64,000 nucleotides of DNA, from assembly GCA_029637525.1 (NCBI GenBank), contig CP072660.1, forward strand, positions 1,846,796 through 1,910,795, written 5' to 3'. Positions 26,372 through 36,066 of this stretch are shown here, one piece after another. Both the position numbers and the translations under genes were made by a program. The stretch is from Desulfurococcaceae archaeon MEX13E-LK6-19. Lineage in GTDB: Archaea; Thermoproteota; Thermoprotei_A; Sulfolobales; Desulfurococcaceae. How positions within the stretch are numbered: the stretch's first letter is position 1; each line of letters opens with the position of its first letter. The notes below the pieces were generated by a model. It saw only the letters and a program-made list of their open reading frames with translations, ran no database searches and was not told the origin of the DNA.

Positions 26372-27541
26372 ATGAATCCATACATGGTTTCCTGGAATGA
26401 AATAAAAGAAGGTAGTGTAACTGATATCTACTTCGTGAGAACCAAGAAGATTCTCGAGAAAGCTGGTATTAGGAAAAAAGTTAGAATGGAACTTCATACA
26501 AACAGTCTTCCAAAAGGCTATGAATGGGCTGTTTTTGTTGGAGTAGAAGAAGTAATCAGATTATTTGAAGGTCTTCCTGTCACAATATATAGTCTGCCTG
26601 AAGGAACATTGTTTAAAGCCGGCGAACCATTAATGATTATCGAAGGATATTATAATGATATAGCTGTTTATGAAACACCCCTATTAGGTATACTAAGGCA
26701 TGAAACTAGTATAGCAACAAAAGCAGCTAGAATAAAGAAGCTAGCAATGGATAAAACCATACTCTTCTTTGGATTACGTGCACTACATCCCGCCCTTGCA
26801 GTTATAGCTGATAAGGCAGCATACATTGGAGGCGTTGATGGAGTTTCTGGTACAGCAAGTGAAAAACATTTAGGATTAAAACCCGTGGGCACAATGCCTC
26901 ACGCACTAATTATTGTATCCGGTAGCCAAGAAAAAGCGTGGAGTTTATTTGATAAGTATGTCGAAGAAGATGTCCCAAGAATAATGCTTGTTGATACATT
27001 TTATGATGAGAGGATAGAGAGCCTTATGGCCGCTAAACTGCTAGGCAACAAATTATACGGCGTACGCCTCGATACACCCAGTAGTCGTAGAGGAAACATG
27101 AGAGCAATAGTTAAAGAAGTGAGATGGACGCTTGACTTACATGGATATAAGCACGTGAAAATTTTTGTCAGCGGAGGTATTAACGAGAAAGAAATTATTG
27201 AGCTAAGAGATCTCGTAGATGGGTTTGGTGTAGGTACATCTATAGCATTTCCACCAAACATAGACATAAGCATGGACATAGTTGAAGTATATGAAGATGG
27301 CAAATGGGTACCCATAACCAAGAGAGGTAAATTACCAGGAGCCAAACAATTATACCGTAAAAGACCTGGTTTAAACGATATAGTCCTTCCATGGGACTCT
27401 GAAGCACCAAAAGACTACAAACCCATGCTCATCAAGGTCTTAGATAACGGCAAGATCGTCAATAAATTACCTACTATAAAGGAGATACGCAACTACGTAT
27501 TAGAACAATTGAAAGAATTACCGGAACCCCAGCCTATCTAG
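26372..27541 (+). CDS. pncB: Nicotinate phosphoribosyltransferase
   Basis: Salvages nicotinic acid to nicotinate mononucleotide with PRPP. Of 389 residues, the diagnostic features are [17 protein letters not shown], the [20 protein letters not shown] block, [10 protein letters not shown], the TFYDE segment and the phosphate-binding [12 protein letters not shown] followed by FGVGTSI. The sequence is of the archaeal type II fold lineage. It fits with NMN adenylyltransferase at 62280 in NAD synthesis. GGGTG precedes the ATG by 8 bases. Confidence 0.92.
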   Translation: MNPYMVSWNEIKEGSVTDIYFVRTKKILEKAGIRKKVRMELHTNSLPKGYEWAVFVGVEEVIRLFEGLPVTIYSLPEGTLFKAGEPLMIIEGYYNDIAVYETPLLGILRHETSIATKAARIKKLAMDKTILFFGLRALHPALAVIADKAAYIGGVDGVSGTASEKHLGLKPVGTMPHALIIVSGSQEKAWSLFDKYVEEDVPRIMLVDTFYDERIESLMAAKLLGNKLYGVRLDTPSSRRGNMRAIVKEVRWTLDLHGYKHVKIFVSGGINEKEIIELRDLVDGFGVGTSIAFPPNIDISMDIVEVYEDGKWVPITKRGKLPGAKQLYRKRPGLNDIVLPWDSEAPKDYKPMLIKVLDNGKIVNKLPTIKEIRNYVLEQLKELPEPQPI

Positions 27542-27583
27542 AAATTAGCTAAACAATGTTTTTACATAAAAATAAAAATATTG

Positions 27584-29302
27584 TTACCTGAGGACAGGCG
27601 GTCTTTTCTCTTTTATTTTTTCTCTAACTTCTTTAACTGTATTATCTATCTTCTCGAGGAAGTCTTGAGGCAGCTTAGGGAATAATGGAGAAGGCTTACC
27701 AATTCTATGACCAGGTTTTACGGGTAATTCTTTGATTGTTTTAACTCTGCCAGGAGACCATAATGGTTCTTCCATACCTAACTGACTCCATATCTCTTCT
27801 GCTTTACGTGGTATAATAGGTGCTAGAAGTACTGTCAGCGCGTAAACTATGTTCACGCCGACCCACATTGTTGTAGCAGCATTTTCTGGTTCCGTCTTTA
27901 TCTTCTCCCAAGGCGCTTTCAGGTTTATGTACTGGTTACCCGCCCATGCAAGCTCAAGTATTCTCTCCAAAGCTAATCTAAGACGGAGTCTCTCATATTC
28001 ATGATCTACTTTATCGACGGTATCCTTGATCTTGTTTATTAGTTCTTCATCAGGCTGTTCGAGTTTACCAGGTTTTGGTACAACTCCTTCGAACCTCTTG
28101 TAAATAAAACTCAGTATCCTATGTATAAGATTTCCTATATCATCACATAACTCTTTATTTATTATTCTATAGAATTCTTTCCAGCTAAAGTTGGCATCTC
28201 TTTGTTCAGGCCTAAGCCTGATTAATGCAAACCTCCAGTAGTCCGCCGGCATGATCTCAAGAGCCTCATCAATCCATACTCCGATGCCGCGACTCTTACT
28301 AAACTTCTCTCCCTCAAACAATAGATACTCTGTAGCAGCAATACTCCAAGGCAGTACATAGCCTTCTTTACTTGCTATAACAAGAGCGGGGAAGATCACA
28401 CTATGGAACGGTATATTATCCTTACCTATAAAGAAGACCACTCTCGTGTCCTTGTCTTTCCAGAATTCAAGCCACTTCTCGGGCTCATTCTTTTTCTCGA
28501 AATACTCTTTAGTAGCACTAATGTAGCCTAGAAGAGCATCAAACCATACATAAATAGTCTTGTTTTCAGCACCAGGGAAAGGAGCAGGTATACCCCATTT
28601 ATTGTCTCTTGTGAGACTACGAGGTTTAAGACCTTCTCCAATCCACGATAACGTGAAGTTTCTCACGTTATCAGGGAGATTAGGGTTATTTTTCACCCAC
28701 TCAAGGATCTCGTCTTGAAGCTTAGGTAAATCGAAGAACCAATGCTTGGTCCTTTTGAAAATCGGTTTTGAGCCACAAAGTACACAACGGGGTTCGAGTA
28801 GTTCTGTTGGATGAAGAAGTCTACCACAATTATCACACTGGTCTCCACGCGCTTTAGGGTACTTACAGTAAGGGCATGTTCCTTCAACGAATCTATCCGG
28901 CAAGAATATGTTATCATTGGGACAATAGGGGACAATATCTTCTTGCTCAAATACAAACCCATTCTCATAAACCTTCATGAGAAGCTCTCTTACAAACTCC
29001 TTATGTGTAGGCGTTTCTGTTCTTGTATAATTATCAAAACTTATACCCCATTCTGCAAAGAGTTTTGATACATACTCATGTACCTGATCGGTCATCTCTT
29101 TAGGTGAGATCTTCTTTTTCATAGCTTCTACTTCAATCGGGGTTCCATGCTCATCGCTACCACTAACGAATACAACATCATCTCCACGTAGCCTCATATA
29201 TCTTGCAAATACATCAGCAGACAATATACTCCCTATAAGGTTGCCCAGGTGAGGCACACTGTTGACATAGGGCCACGCAGCTCCAACAACCCACTTCACC
29301 AT
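27584..29302 (-). CDS. metG: Methionyl-tRNA synthetase
   Basis: Class I synthetase charging initiator and elongator tRNA-Met. The 572-residue chain has the HIGH-equivalent [11 protein letters not shown], two zinc knuckles ([26 protein letters not shown]), an FDLPKLQ and FDALLGYIS segment, and a KMSKS motif [13 protein letters not shown], then an anticodon-binding helical domain. No C-terminal OB-fold tRNA-binding domain is present; the chain ends [11 protein letters not shown] at 29302 is chosen since GGTGGA lies 5 bases upstream of it; the ATG at 29323 is an alternative. Confidence 0.95.
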   Translation of the reverse strand: MVKWVVGAAWPYVNSVPHLGNLIGSILSADVFARYMRLRGDDVVFVSGSDEHGTPIEVEAMKKKISPKEMTDQVHEYVSKLFAEWGISFDNYTRTETPTHKEFVRELLMKVYENGFVFEQEDIVPYCPNDNIFLPDRFVEGTCPYCKYPKARGDQCDNCGRLLHPTELLEPRCVLCGSKPIFKRTKHWFFDLPKLQDEILEWVKNNPNLPDNVRNFTLSWIGEGLKPRSLTRDNKWGIPAPFPGAENKTIYVWFDALLGYISATKEYFEKKNEPEKWLEFWKDKDTRVVFFIGKDNIPFHSVIFPALVIASKEGYVLPWSIAATEYLLFEGEKFSKSRGIGVWIDEALEIMPADYWRFALIRLRPEQRDANFSWKEFYRIINKELCDDIGNLIHRILSFIYKRFEGVVPKPGKLEQPDEELINKIKDTVDKVDHEYERLRLRLALERILELAWAGNQYINLKAPWEKIKTEPENAATTMWVGVNIVYALTVLLAPIIPRKAEEIWSQLGMEEPLWSPGRVKTIKELPVKPGHRIGKPSPLFPKLPQDFLEKIDNTVKEVREKIKEKRPPVLR

Positions 29303-29427
29303 TTCTGTCCACCATACACTCATACATTGTTAATTTTGAGTTAAACAGATACAGGAGACAGGATATATAGATTTACCTTCTTTAAAAATCAAACACCTGG
29401 TTCTCTGATACATGAAATTAAGAATGA

Positions 29428-30120
29428 TTAAGGATTTTTATAGACAATGATGTGTCTTAGAGGGTTGTTGTCAGGGTATATTCTAATAGCTCTATATTTT
29501 TCCTCAATACTATGGCTTTCTTTAGAACAAACTCCGAGGATACTCCTTCTCCAAACATTAATGAAGACCTCCTTGTCCTGTACATTACATATCTTTGTTT
29601 GTCTACAGAAATCAATAAGAGGATCTATTCTTCCCTCCTGTAGCAAATAGCCGAGCAATATCATATCCTCAAGCCTATATGTAGGAAGATCGTTATCATG
29701 TTTTTCATCAATAATTAAGTAATAGGCTAAATTCTTACTCGGAAGAAATAGTGACAACGGTTTGGAATATGCTAGATTCTTGTGGTATATTGATATAAGG
29801 AATCCCCCCGTAAACAACATATGATAAATAGCTTCTTCTAGAAGAGAACTAGGCTTCTCGTTTTTAAGTATACACTTTGAGAAGATTTCTTCTACAATGT
29901 CACCTCCTAGGGTAAAGGGTATATTGTTTATTTTATTTACGCGGCCATTACTTGTAGTAATTAAAACCATTCTATAAGGATAAACAGTAAATCCTGCTAT
30001 TGCATCATATATTCTCTCTCTTGATTCCCCGATAATAACGATACTAGGAATGCTGTATGTTTGTTTAATGTACTTTCCCGTATACACTTTTATATCACAT
30101 CCATGTCTCAGATAATTCAC
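29428..30120 (-). CDS. Hypothetical protein, 230 residues
   Basis: Not recognised. Alpha/beta pattern with a TYSIPSIVIIGESRERIYDA segment near the N terminus and several cysteines later (FCRQTKIC; GVCSKESHS). No signal peptide or membrane span is clear. The gene starts 49 bases from the divergent membrane-anchored regulator at 30170, so they probably share promoter sequences, and a regulatory relationship is possible. Confidence 0.6.
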   Translation of the reverse strand: MNYLRHGCDIKVYTGKYIKQTYSIPSIVIIGESRERIYDAIAGFTVYPYRMVLITTSNGRVNKINNIPFTLGGDIVEEIFSKCILKNEKPSSLLEEAIYHMLFTGGFLISIYHKNLAYSKPLSLFLPSKNLAYYLIIDEKHDNDLPTYRLEDMILLGYLLQEGRIDPLIDFCRQTKICNVQDKEVFINVWRRSILGVCSKESHSIEEKYRAIRIYPDNNPLRHIIVYKNP

Positions 30121-30169
30121 GTGATTTCTTTATAGATAAAATATAGATTTAAGTGGTTAAAGAAACATT

Positions 30170-31243
30170 ATGTACCAGGGTTGGAAAAAGAAAGAGGTGC
30201 ACCAAATAGTGTATAATATTATGAAGAAAAAGACTGTAATACCCATAGCTACTATTTACATGTTATTATTACTTGTATCTTTCATCCCAATTACTTATCT
30301 TAATGCATCTTCTCCCGACCCTTCATTAAATATTCTCATACTAGGTGACCCCGTAGCAAATACCTCCTATGTAGAGCTAGATCTACGCTTCGATAAACCT
30401 ACGTCAGGGATCATTGATATACCCTTGGTTATTGATGGCACAAATATAGCAATAATAAATGTTACTGGTGTTACTTCCACAAACAACCTAGTAGACTTGA
30501 CTAATGCAACATCATTTGATACAACAACACAAAATATTGTGGTTGTTGCTGACGATATTATTAAGATCGCTATAAAAATACTCGTTTACGGTATATTCGA
30601 TGTTGAAGGTATTGATTCCTATTTTCTAAACGTTAACTTGACACGAATTAGCAACGACATTAGTTTATCATGCGAATTAAGAATAATGGGGAACTATACA
30701 CCGATAATAGTATCCATAGGCGGATATAGTATCGAGAAAAAACCTAATATGCTAATTATACGATTTTCTGATAAAACAAACTACTTTATAACAATTTATC
30801 CTGAATTAAGCGAAAATATCTTGCCTCCAATAGTAGAGACAACGACTACAACTAATGAAGAGAACACTGGAGTAATAGCTACAAGCAATAACAACTTTCT
30901 ATTGTACATCATAGCTTTACTCACCGTAGCAATAGTTGTTGCCCTAGTGTACTTCTTCTTGAAAAGATCTAGAGCTGTCGTCATTGAAGAACTATCGTCC
31001 AAAGACCTTCTATCAGATGATGTCATTAGGAACATCATAGTAGCCATAGGGAAAACAGGGGATAAAGGTATTGTACAAGCTAGATTACCAGAAATACTAG
31101 GTAAACCTAAATCAACTATATCAAGAAAAATAAAAAGACTCAGTGAAGAAGGCTATGTCAATGTTATAAGAAAAGGGAAAATCAATATACTTAAACTGAC
31201 AGAAAAAGGTTGGAAAGCATATAAAAAGATCGCTGAGGAGTGA
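30170..31243 (+). CDS. Membrane protein with extracytoplasmic domain and cytoplasmic winged-helix domain
   Basis: A 357-residue protein with an N-terminal hydrophobic segment (VIPIATIYMLLLLVSFIPI), an extracytoplasmic beta-rich domain with many N-glycosylation sequons, a transmembrane span (FLLYIIALLTVAIVVALVYF) and a cytoplasmic helix-turn-helix (RLPEILGKPKSTISRKIKRL, then EEGYVNVIRKGK). The layout is that of an archaeal one-component membrane regulator: an external sensor joined to a DNA-binding tail. ATG at 30170 appears close to leaderless; MKKK at 30221 is an alternative. It overlaps the next reading frame. Confidence 0.78.
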   Translation: MYQGWKKKEVHQIVYNIMKKKTVIPIATIYMLLLLVSFIPITYLNASSPDPSLNILILGDPVANTSYVELDLRFDKPTSGIIDIPLVIDGTNIAIINVTGVTSTNNLVDLTNATSFDTTTQNIVVVADDIIKIAIKILVYGIFDVEGIDSYFLNVNLTRISNDISLSCELRIMGNYTPIIVSIGGYSIEKKPNMLIIRFSDKTNYFITIYPELSENILPPIVETTTTTNEENTGVIATSNNNFLLYIIALLTVAIVVALVYFFLKRSRAVVIEELSSKDLLSDDVIRNIIVAIGKTGDKGIVQARLPEILGKPKSTISRKIKRLSEEGYVNVIRKGKINILKLTEKGWKAYKKIAEE

Positions 31244-31248
31244 TACTA

Positions 31249-31773
31249 GTGGAAGAACCAAAACCCATATATGCACAAGGATTCTTTGTAATCCATAAAC
31301 ATGGACTTTTCAATCAGATAATAATATTTGACTACTATGACCCCGACAACTATTATTACAAGCTTTTACGTAGAAAAAACGCGTTAGCCGAAGAAAAAGA
31401 AGTTCTTAAAAACAATATGCAATACTTCCTAGACCAAGAAAAAGTTCTTATAAACGGTAACGAGTCAAGACCCATTGTTAAAGATGTAGAAATAGGAGTA
31501 CGTGGAAGACCAGACCTAGCATATATTATATTCAATATTGAGTTCTATGGAGAACTCACCGAAGGAGTTAATGTCTACGAGAATATCTACGAGGAAGAAG
31601 AAGTGGAATACGACTACATAGTACAATGGATAATTCATGAAAAAGGTAGGTTTATTGACGCAGAACTTGGTGTTGCCTACGAGCTAAGAAATAATTCTAG
31701 ACTACTTCTCTTCAAAGTGCCGCGTGGAACCAAAGTAGGAGGCTACGAGAAAATAGTATTTGAATTATTTTAG
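31249..31773 (+). CDS. Hypothetical protein coupled to the membrane regulator
   Basis: A 174-residue cytoplasmic protein of unknown family, acidic, with FDYYDPDNYYYKLLRRKNAL near the N terminus and a beta-rich remainder (AYIIFNIEFYGELTEGVN). GTG at 31249 is selected because GAGGAG (31235-31240) lies 8 bases upstream; an upstream GTG at 31240 overlaps the preceding stop. Tight coupling to the membrane-anchored helix-turn-helix gene suggests a partner in the same response. Confidence 0.62.
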   Translation: MEEPKPIYAQGFFVIHKHGLFNQIIIFDYYDPDNYYYKLLRRKNALAEEKEVLKNNMQYFLDQEKVLINGNESRPIVKDVEIGVRGRPDLAYIIFNIEFYGELTEGVNVYENIYEEEEVEYDYIVQWIIHEKGRFIDAELGVAYELRNNSRLLLFKVPRGTKVGGYEKIVFELF

Positions 31774-31848
31774 ATGCAAGCCATATCCTATTAGAACCAA
31801 TGATTCAAGAATTATGGAAAAGTATTTCTTCAAGAAAAACTAGTTACT

Positions 31849-31952
31849 ACATGATGATGAGTGGGGACCTCCCATAAATTCCTGAAAGATGATGTAGGGC
31901 CATAATCTGATATATTCTACTGAACGGTGAAGAATACGCCATCGGCTGAATC
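31849..31952 (+). ncRNA. Box C/D guide RNA, apparently a tandem array
   Basis: Core unit: C box ATGATGA (31854-31860), D' CTGA (31882-31885), C' GATGATG (31888-31894), exactly 12 bases, D box CTGA (31907-31910). A second CTGA at 31920-31923, GTGAAGA at 31927-31933, exactly 12 bases and CTGA at 31946-31949 follow, so a second guide or one longer RNA with three C-like boxes is present. Guides: TAGGGCCATAAT and ATACGCCATCGG; targets not recognised. The RNA lies in a 325-base gap; nothing else is seen there apart from A/T-rich promoter-like sequence before priL. The first unit is firmer than the second. Confidence 0.66.
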
Positions 31953-32098
31953 AATTCATCATAATACTTTTAAATACCTTAAACCTATTTGCTTAATATA
32001 AACCATAACATCATATAATTAAACATTGTACCATAGTTTTAGTTCACGGCTTAAATACTCTAGCTTCTAGTATCTAGAGTGACTGAGGAACACTAGTG

Positions 32099-33265
32099 AT
32101 GCTTAGAATCTATAGCATTGACTACAAAAAATATCCTTTCCTTGCTAATCTTAAAGAGATTATGGAGTCTAGGTGGCCGGGTTTATCTCTAGAGGATCTT
32201 CTTAAGTCTAGAACAGGCGTTATTTATGAGAGAGCTATTGAAATACTCAAAGGGGTAATTTTTTCAGGCCAAATAAAGTATTCGCCACGTGTAACAACCG
32301 AAGATGAAGTAGTTGCTTTCAATATCGCACTTATGATACTTAGCTTGATAGGAAATAAATGGCTTCGCGATAGATTTGCTGTATCGTTTGCAAAATACGT
32401 TCATGAATTCTTGAAGAAAGAGCCTCCAGAGAATATTGAAGCAATAGCACGAGCTCTTGGCATGGACGTGAGATACGATCCCAGCAATTGTCCAAAAATA
32501 CCGTTACTGAAAAGGAGTATGCTGTTCTACAAGATAATACCCTTCAGTATTAATGTCAAAGACTATCTTAAGTATGCAAAGAGGCTGATAAATGATCCGA
32601 AATATGCTTTGATAAACCAGATTGTTGATCATGGACGTGTTTATGTTGAGAAAGATATCTTGACAAGAATAATTGTCGAAGCTATAGCAAGTAGTATTCA
32701 GGAAAAAATAGTTCTCATAAGTGAAGTACCAAGCGATGTAAAACCGCTTATAGAGGAACTTAAGAAAGAGTTGGGATTAGATCAACAAACACAGAATACA
32801 CAAGAAACGTCGTTTTCCCAACAAATTTCAGTAACTCTTAAAGATAAACAACCAGTACAGGGAGTAATAGATTTCGATGCCTTCCCCCCATGCATGAAAA
32901 ACCTTGTCGACCAATTAAAGAGAGGAGAGAATCTGAGCCACCAAGCCAGATTCACCATAACAGCTTTTCTAACAAGAATAGGCATGGATGTAGACAGTAT
33001 ACTTGAATTATTCAGTAATGTACCTGACTTCAATGAGAAAATAGCTAGATACCAAATAGAACACATTGCAGGACTTCGTGGTTCGAGAAAACAGTATCTC
33101 CCCTATAGTTGCGCCACTATGAAAAGTCTAGGTCTTTGTCCTTTAACAGAAAAGGATTGTAATACCAAGAATCCACTAGTAGCATATTGGAAAAACCTTC
33201 GATTAAAACAACGAAAAAGAGAAAGAGCTGACAAAAGAGGAAAAGAGAAAAAAGCCACATCGTAA
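32099..33265 (+). CDS. priL: DNA primase large subunit
   Basis: Regulatory iron-sulfur subunit of archaeal-eukaryotic primase, binding the primer/template to support PriS. The 388-residue protein starts with the typical N-terminal all-helical domain and ends with a [4Fe-4S] domain whose cysteines appear in FPPCMKNL, PYSCATMKSLGLC and KDCNTKNPLVAYW, including the conserved YW. The C terminus is a basic tail. ATG at 32099 is chosen; GTG at 32096 is in frame just before, and GAGGAAC lies upstream. The catalytic subunit is not in the window. Confidence 0.92.
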   Translation: MLRIYSIDYKKYPFLANLKEIMESRWPGLSLEDLLKSRTGVIYERAIEILKGVIFSGQIKYSPRVTTEDEVVAFNIALMILSLIGNKWLRDRFAVSFAKYVHEFLKKEPPENIEAIARALGMDVRYDPSNCPKIPLLKRSMLFYKIIPFSINVKDYLKYAKRLINDPKYALINQIVDHGRVYVEKDILTRIIVEAIASSIQEKIVLISEVPSDVKPLIEELKKELGLDQQTQNTQETSFSQQISVTLKDKQPVQGVIDFDAFPPCMKNLVDQLKRGENLSHQARFTITAFLTRIGMDVDSILELFSNVPDFNEKIARYQIEHIAGLRGSRKQYLPYSCATMKSLGLCPLTEKDCNTKNPLVAYWKNLRLKQRKRERADKRGKEKKATS

Positions 33266-33322
33266 TATTTTAAAAATCCTTCCATATCATTATCATATCG
33301 TAAGAGGATAAGGTGCTCTATA

Positions 33323-33739
33323 ATGATTGATACAGGGAAAACAGTCATTATATTATCTAAAAAGGGGAGAATTATTGACAAAAAAGTGGTCAACGAAAGC
33401 TTAAGAGACACTATTAAGAAAGTAGCAAAAGAAGCTCTCGAGAAATGGGAACCTTTTGAATCAGGTTTCGACATAATACCTTATGAGCATGAAGTAGAAA
33501 AACCTCTGCCATTAAAGCCTGAAGAAGTAGACATCATTTTAAAGCTTAACCCAATAAGGATGAAGGATCGCGTACTAATAAAGATCCCAATGTTTATAGT
33601 AAGCTATAAGAATTATAGGATGGGAGAACAGACAATCGACGAAGAAGTGTATGTTGTAGCACCATATATAACTGATGAGTATATCAAAATCATTGAAGAA
33701 ATAGCTGTACTAACAACAAGCGAAGAAGCCCAACAATAA
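33323..33739 (+). CDS. Hypothetical protein next to priL
   Basis: A 138-residue protein with no recognised family. N-terminal beta strands (VIILSKKGRIIDKK), a helix rich in basic residues, and a later section KPLPLKPEEVDIILKLNPIR and MFIVSYKNYRMGEQTIDEE. No membrane span. It lies 57 bases after priL and 18 bases before a membrane-protein gene on the same strand, so it is probably in that operon. Function unknown. Confidence 0.6.
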   Translation: MIDTGKTVIILSKKGRIIDKKVVNESLRDTIKKVAKEALEKWEPFESGFDIIPYEHEVEKPLPLKPEEVDIILKLNPIRMKDRVLIKIPMFIVSYKNYRMGEQTIDEEVYVVAPYITDEYIKIIEEIAVLTTSEEAQQ

Positions 33740-33757
33740 ATATCGCTACGGTGTTTA

Positions 33758-34342
33758 TTGAGTTTGAATATACAAAGAATTCTACGTATTGTATCAGTGT
33801 TTTCATCATCACCATTTATAGCACTGCTAATACCCATATATTTCTTGATAATAGATGTAATGTCTCTATTCGAGTTTATTCATGCACTGATATTTCTTTT
33901 CATAATACCATTGTTCTTACCTTATTATTGGTCTCTAAGAAAGGGAATTGAATGGGATTATCCCAATAGAAAAGAACGGATTATGCCGTTCACTATGGTC
34001 ACGATATCATATATTATTGGCTTTGCAACCATCTCATTATCGGGCAGTAACTTCTTAGTTAAATGTTTACACTTATCTTATGCGATCACAAGTTTAACTG
34101 CATTGATGATAACAATGTATTACAAAGTAAGCATACATATAATGGGTATTATTGGTCCTGCCACTTTCTTGTTCTGGGCAGGTTATCTAGTGCTCTCATT
34201 ATCATTAATAATTTTATCCATAGTGGTTAGCTATGCCAGAATAAAGCTGAAAAGACATACATTAGACCAGGTTATAGTTGCTTATATTGTAGCCTTGATC
34301 GTTAACACCGCGGTCTTCCATGTATATAAACTTCTTTCCTGA
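33758..34342 (+). CDS. Polytopic membrane protein, possibly PAP2-like
   Basis: A 194-residue integral membrane protein with about five to six hydrophobic segments (FIALLIPIYFLIIDVM, IFLFIIPLFLPYYW, ITSLTALMITMYY, FLFWAGYLVLSLSLIILSIV, VIVAYIVALIVNTAVF). The WDYPNRKERI segment after TM2 and LKRHTLDQVIVAYIV near the C terminus recall the arginine- and histidine-containing motifs of phosphatidic-acid phosphatase-like proteins, but the canonical PAP2 motifs are incomplete, so this is a weak assignment. It starts with TTG. Confidence 0.62.
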   Translation: MSLNIQRILRIVSVFSSSPFIALLIPIYFLIIDVMSLFEFIHALIFLFIIPLFLPYYWSLRKGIEWDYPNRKERIMPFTMVTISYIIGFATISLSGSNFLVKCLHLSYAITSLTALMITMYYKVSIHIMGIIGPATFLFWAGYLVLSLSLIILSIVVSYARIKLKRHTLDQVIVAYIVALIVNTAVFHVYKLLS

Positions 34343-34397
34343 TTGAGTTAAAAGTAGGACAACAAAATTACTTAAATGGATCTTTAGGATGATATAG

Positions 34398-35123
34398 ATG
34401 GTCAAATACTGTATATACTGTGGCAGGGTTCATACACAGGAGAATCCTGTTGTCAATAACATTTGTCTTGAGTGCATGATAAGGAAAGGGAAAATTATTG
34501 CTCTTAAAAAGGATGTAATAAAAGCAAGTTTATGCAAGGTCTGTGGTTCAGTTAAGATAGGTTTTAAATGGGTTGAAACACACGGTTTTGAAGAGGCTAT
34601 TGATCGTATTGTAAGGGAGGTTGTCCCCCAATTAATTACCCCAGCACCCGGTGTTGAACATATTGAAGTGAATGAATACAGATTAAAGACAGTTGCTTCA
34701 TGGCGTACAGTAGTAGAACTACGCATTAACGGTATTTATGGCGGCAAACAATTTAGTATATCTACCGATCTCATTATAATGCTTGAACCGACAAAGTGTC
34801 CACGATGCATCATGTATGATAGTCGCGAATTTGATGCAGTCATACAGATTAGAGGCTATGACTTAAAACGTGTAAGCAAAGTTATTGAAAAAATAGTAAG
34901 CAAGGACCACAAGATCTTAAGAGATCTAATAGATACCATTGAAACAGGAAATGGTGTCGACTTATATTTTTATGGATTTGGAGCCGCTAGAAAACTTGCT
35001 AGAAAACTCGCTACTCAACTAAGAGCCTCCCTACATGAATCATTTGAAGAAACTGGTACGCGGAGCGGCAAGAAACGTTCAAGACTATACATTAGTCTAA
35101 AACCTTCTAATAAGTCCCACTAA
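34398..35123 (+). CDS. Archaeal NMD3-like ribosome-associated protein
   Basis: A 241-residue homologue of eukaryotic NMD3, the 60S subunit export adaptor; archaeal versions probably act in large-subunit assembly. Zinc knuckles are visible at the N terminus (CIYCGRVH, CLEC, CKVCG) and later KCPRCIMY, with the downstream core DAVIQIRGYDLKRV and the conserved GVDLYFYGFGAARKLARKLA. No leucine-rich export signal is expected in archaea. Preceded and followed by genes on the same strand at short spacing. Confidence 0.87.
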   Translation: MVKYCIYCGRVHTQENPVVNNICLECMIRKGKIIALKKDVIKASLCKVCGSVKIGFKWVETHGFEEAIDRIVREVVPQLITPAPGVEHIEVNEYRLKTVASWRTVVELRINGIYGGKQFSISTDLIIMLEPTKCPRCIMYDSREFDAVIQIRGYDLKRVSKVIEKIVSKDHKILRDLIDTIETGNGVDLYFYGFGAARKLARKLATQLRASLHESFEETGTRSGKKRSRLYISLKPSNKSH

Positions 35124-35186
35124 CTACATTAAAGCTATAGAAAATTTATAGACTACAGTGGGATTAGGTTATACGAGGGAATGTAC

Positions 35187-35717
35187 TTGAGTAAAGCAAA
35201 CAACCAGACAAACGACCGAGACCTAATACTGATAAAAGAGCTTGTAAAAAACGGTAGAGCAAGCTACTCATACTTAGCACAAGTAACTGGCTTAGCCTAC
35301 ACTAGTGTTCGCGAAAGAATAGAGAGACTAATAAATAAAAAACTCTTAGAAATAAAACCACTTGTAAGCCCAAAGATCTATGGCGATAAAGCAGCTATTC
35401 TTAGAATAGCAACAAAAAATCCCGAAGACGTTGCTTTGATTTTATCTAGATGCAATAGAGTAATTTCAATTGTCAAGACAAATAATGATATTGTAGCTAT
35501 AGTTGTAGGGAAAACAAAAATAGAGCTCATATACATAATCGAGTACCTATTGAGAAAATGCGATCATATAGAAGAATTTAGTATAGAATATGGCTCAATA
35601 CCATCAATGTTCATGATTCCTTTGAAAAACCCACTGGTGGTATGTGATAATTGTGTACAAAAGAATTCAGCGAAATGTAGTGGTTGTCTACCAATACTTA
35701 GAGCACGAAAACTATAG
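35187..35717 (+). CDS. Lrp/AsnC-type regulator with C-terminal cysteine cluster
   Basis: About 176 residues. An N-terminal helix-turn-helix (NGRASYSYLAQVTGLAYTSV followed by RERIERLINKKLLEIKPL) is typical of AsnC/Lrp proteins; the middle has a RAM-like alpha/beta region (VISIVKTNNDIVAIVVGKT). Unusually, the C terminus bears CDNCVQKNSAKCSGC, a four-cysteine set that could bind zinc or iron-sulfur. TTG at 35187 is chosen because GAGGGA lies 6 bases upstream; the ATG at 35181 touches that site. Confidence 0.8.
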   Translation: MSKANNQTNDRDLILIKELVKNGRASYSYLAQVTGLAYTSVRERIERLINKKLLEIKPLVSPKIYGDKAAILRIATKNPEDVALILSRCNRVISIVKTNNDIVAIVVGKTKIELIYIIEYLLRKCDHIEEFSIEYGSIPSMFMIPLKNPLVVCDNCVQKNSAKCSGCLPILRARKL

Positions 35718-35766
35718 CTTCTCTTATCCTTCATTTAAGAAATTAGAATAAAATAGTCATCAATTA

Positions 35767-36066
35767 TCATAGATGTTCTTCATATTCATAAACAGTATTG
35801 ATACCTATACCTAGTTTCAATAATTCCATAGCTTTCTCTTCACCAAGTACTAGAGATGCTATCTTTAATACATGTTCTAGATCAGGGTTTCTCCGTACTT
35901 TGTATACAAGTCTTCGATACTCTGGATGCTCGTATACTATCATTCTAACAATTTCTTCAAAGATTTTCCGTCCATCACTATTTAGTACATCATTATGAAA
36001 AAACCTGTGATACCCGATAAGTAGTTTCTTCAACAAATTCCCTATGTCTTTTCCAAACTTAGTCAT
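35767..36066 (-). CDS. Small hypothetical protein, 99 residues
   Basis: Helical, no recognised family. Conserved-looking elements are LLKKLLIGYHRFFHNDVL near the N terminus and HPEYRRLVYKVRRNPDLEHVLK. It overlaps the upstream DUF2797-like gene by 4 bases (ATGA), so the two are translated together and probably function together. Confidence 0.6.
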   Translation of the reverse strand: MTKFGKDIGNLLKKLLIGYHRFFHNDVLNSDGRKIFEEIVRMIVYEHPEYRRLVYKVRRNPDLEHVLKIASLVLGEEKAMELLKLGIGINTVYEYEEHL

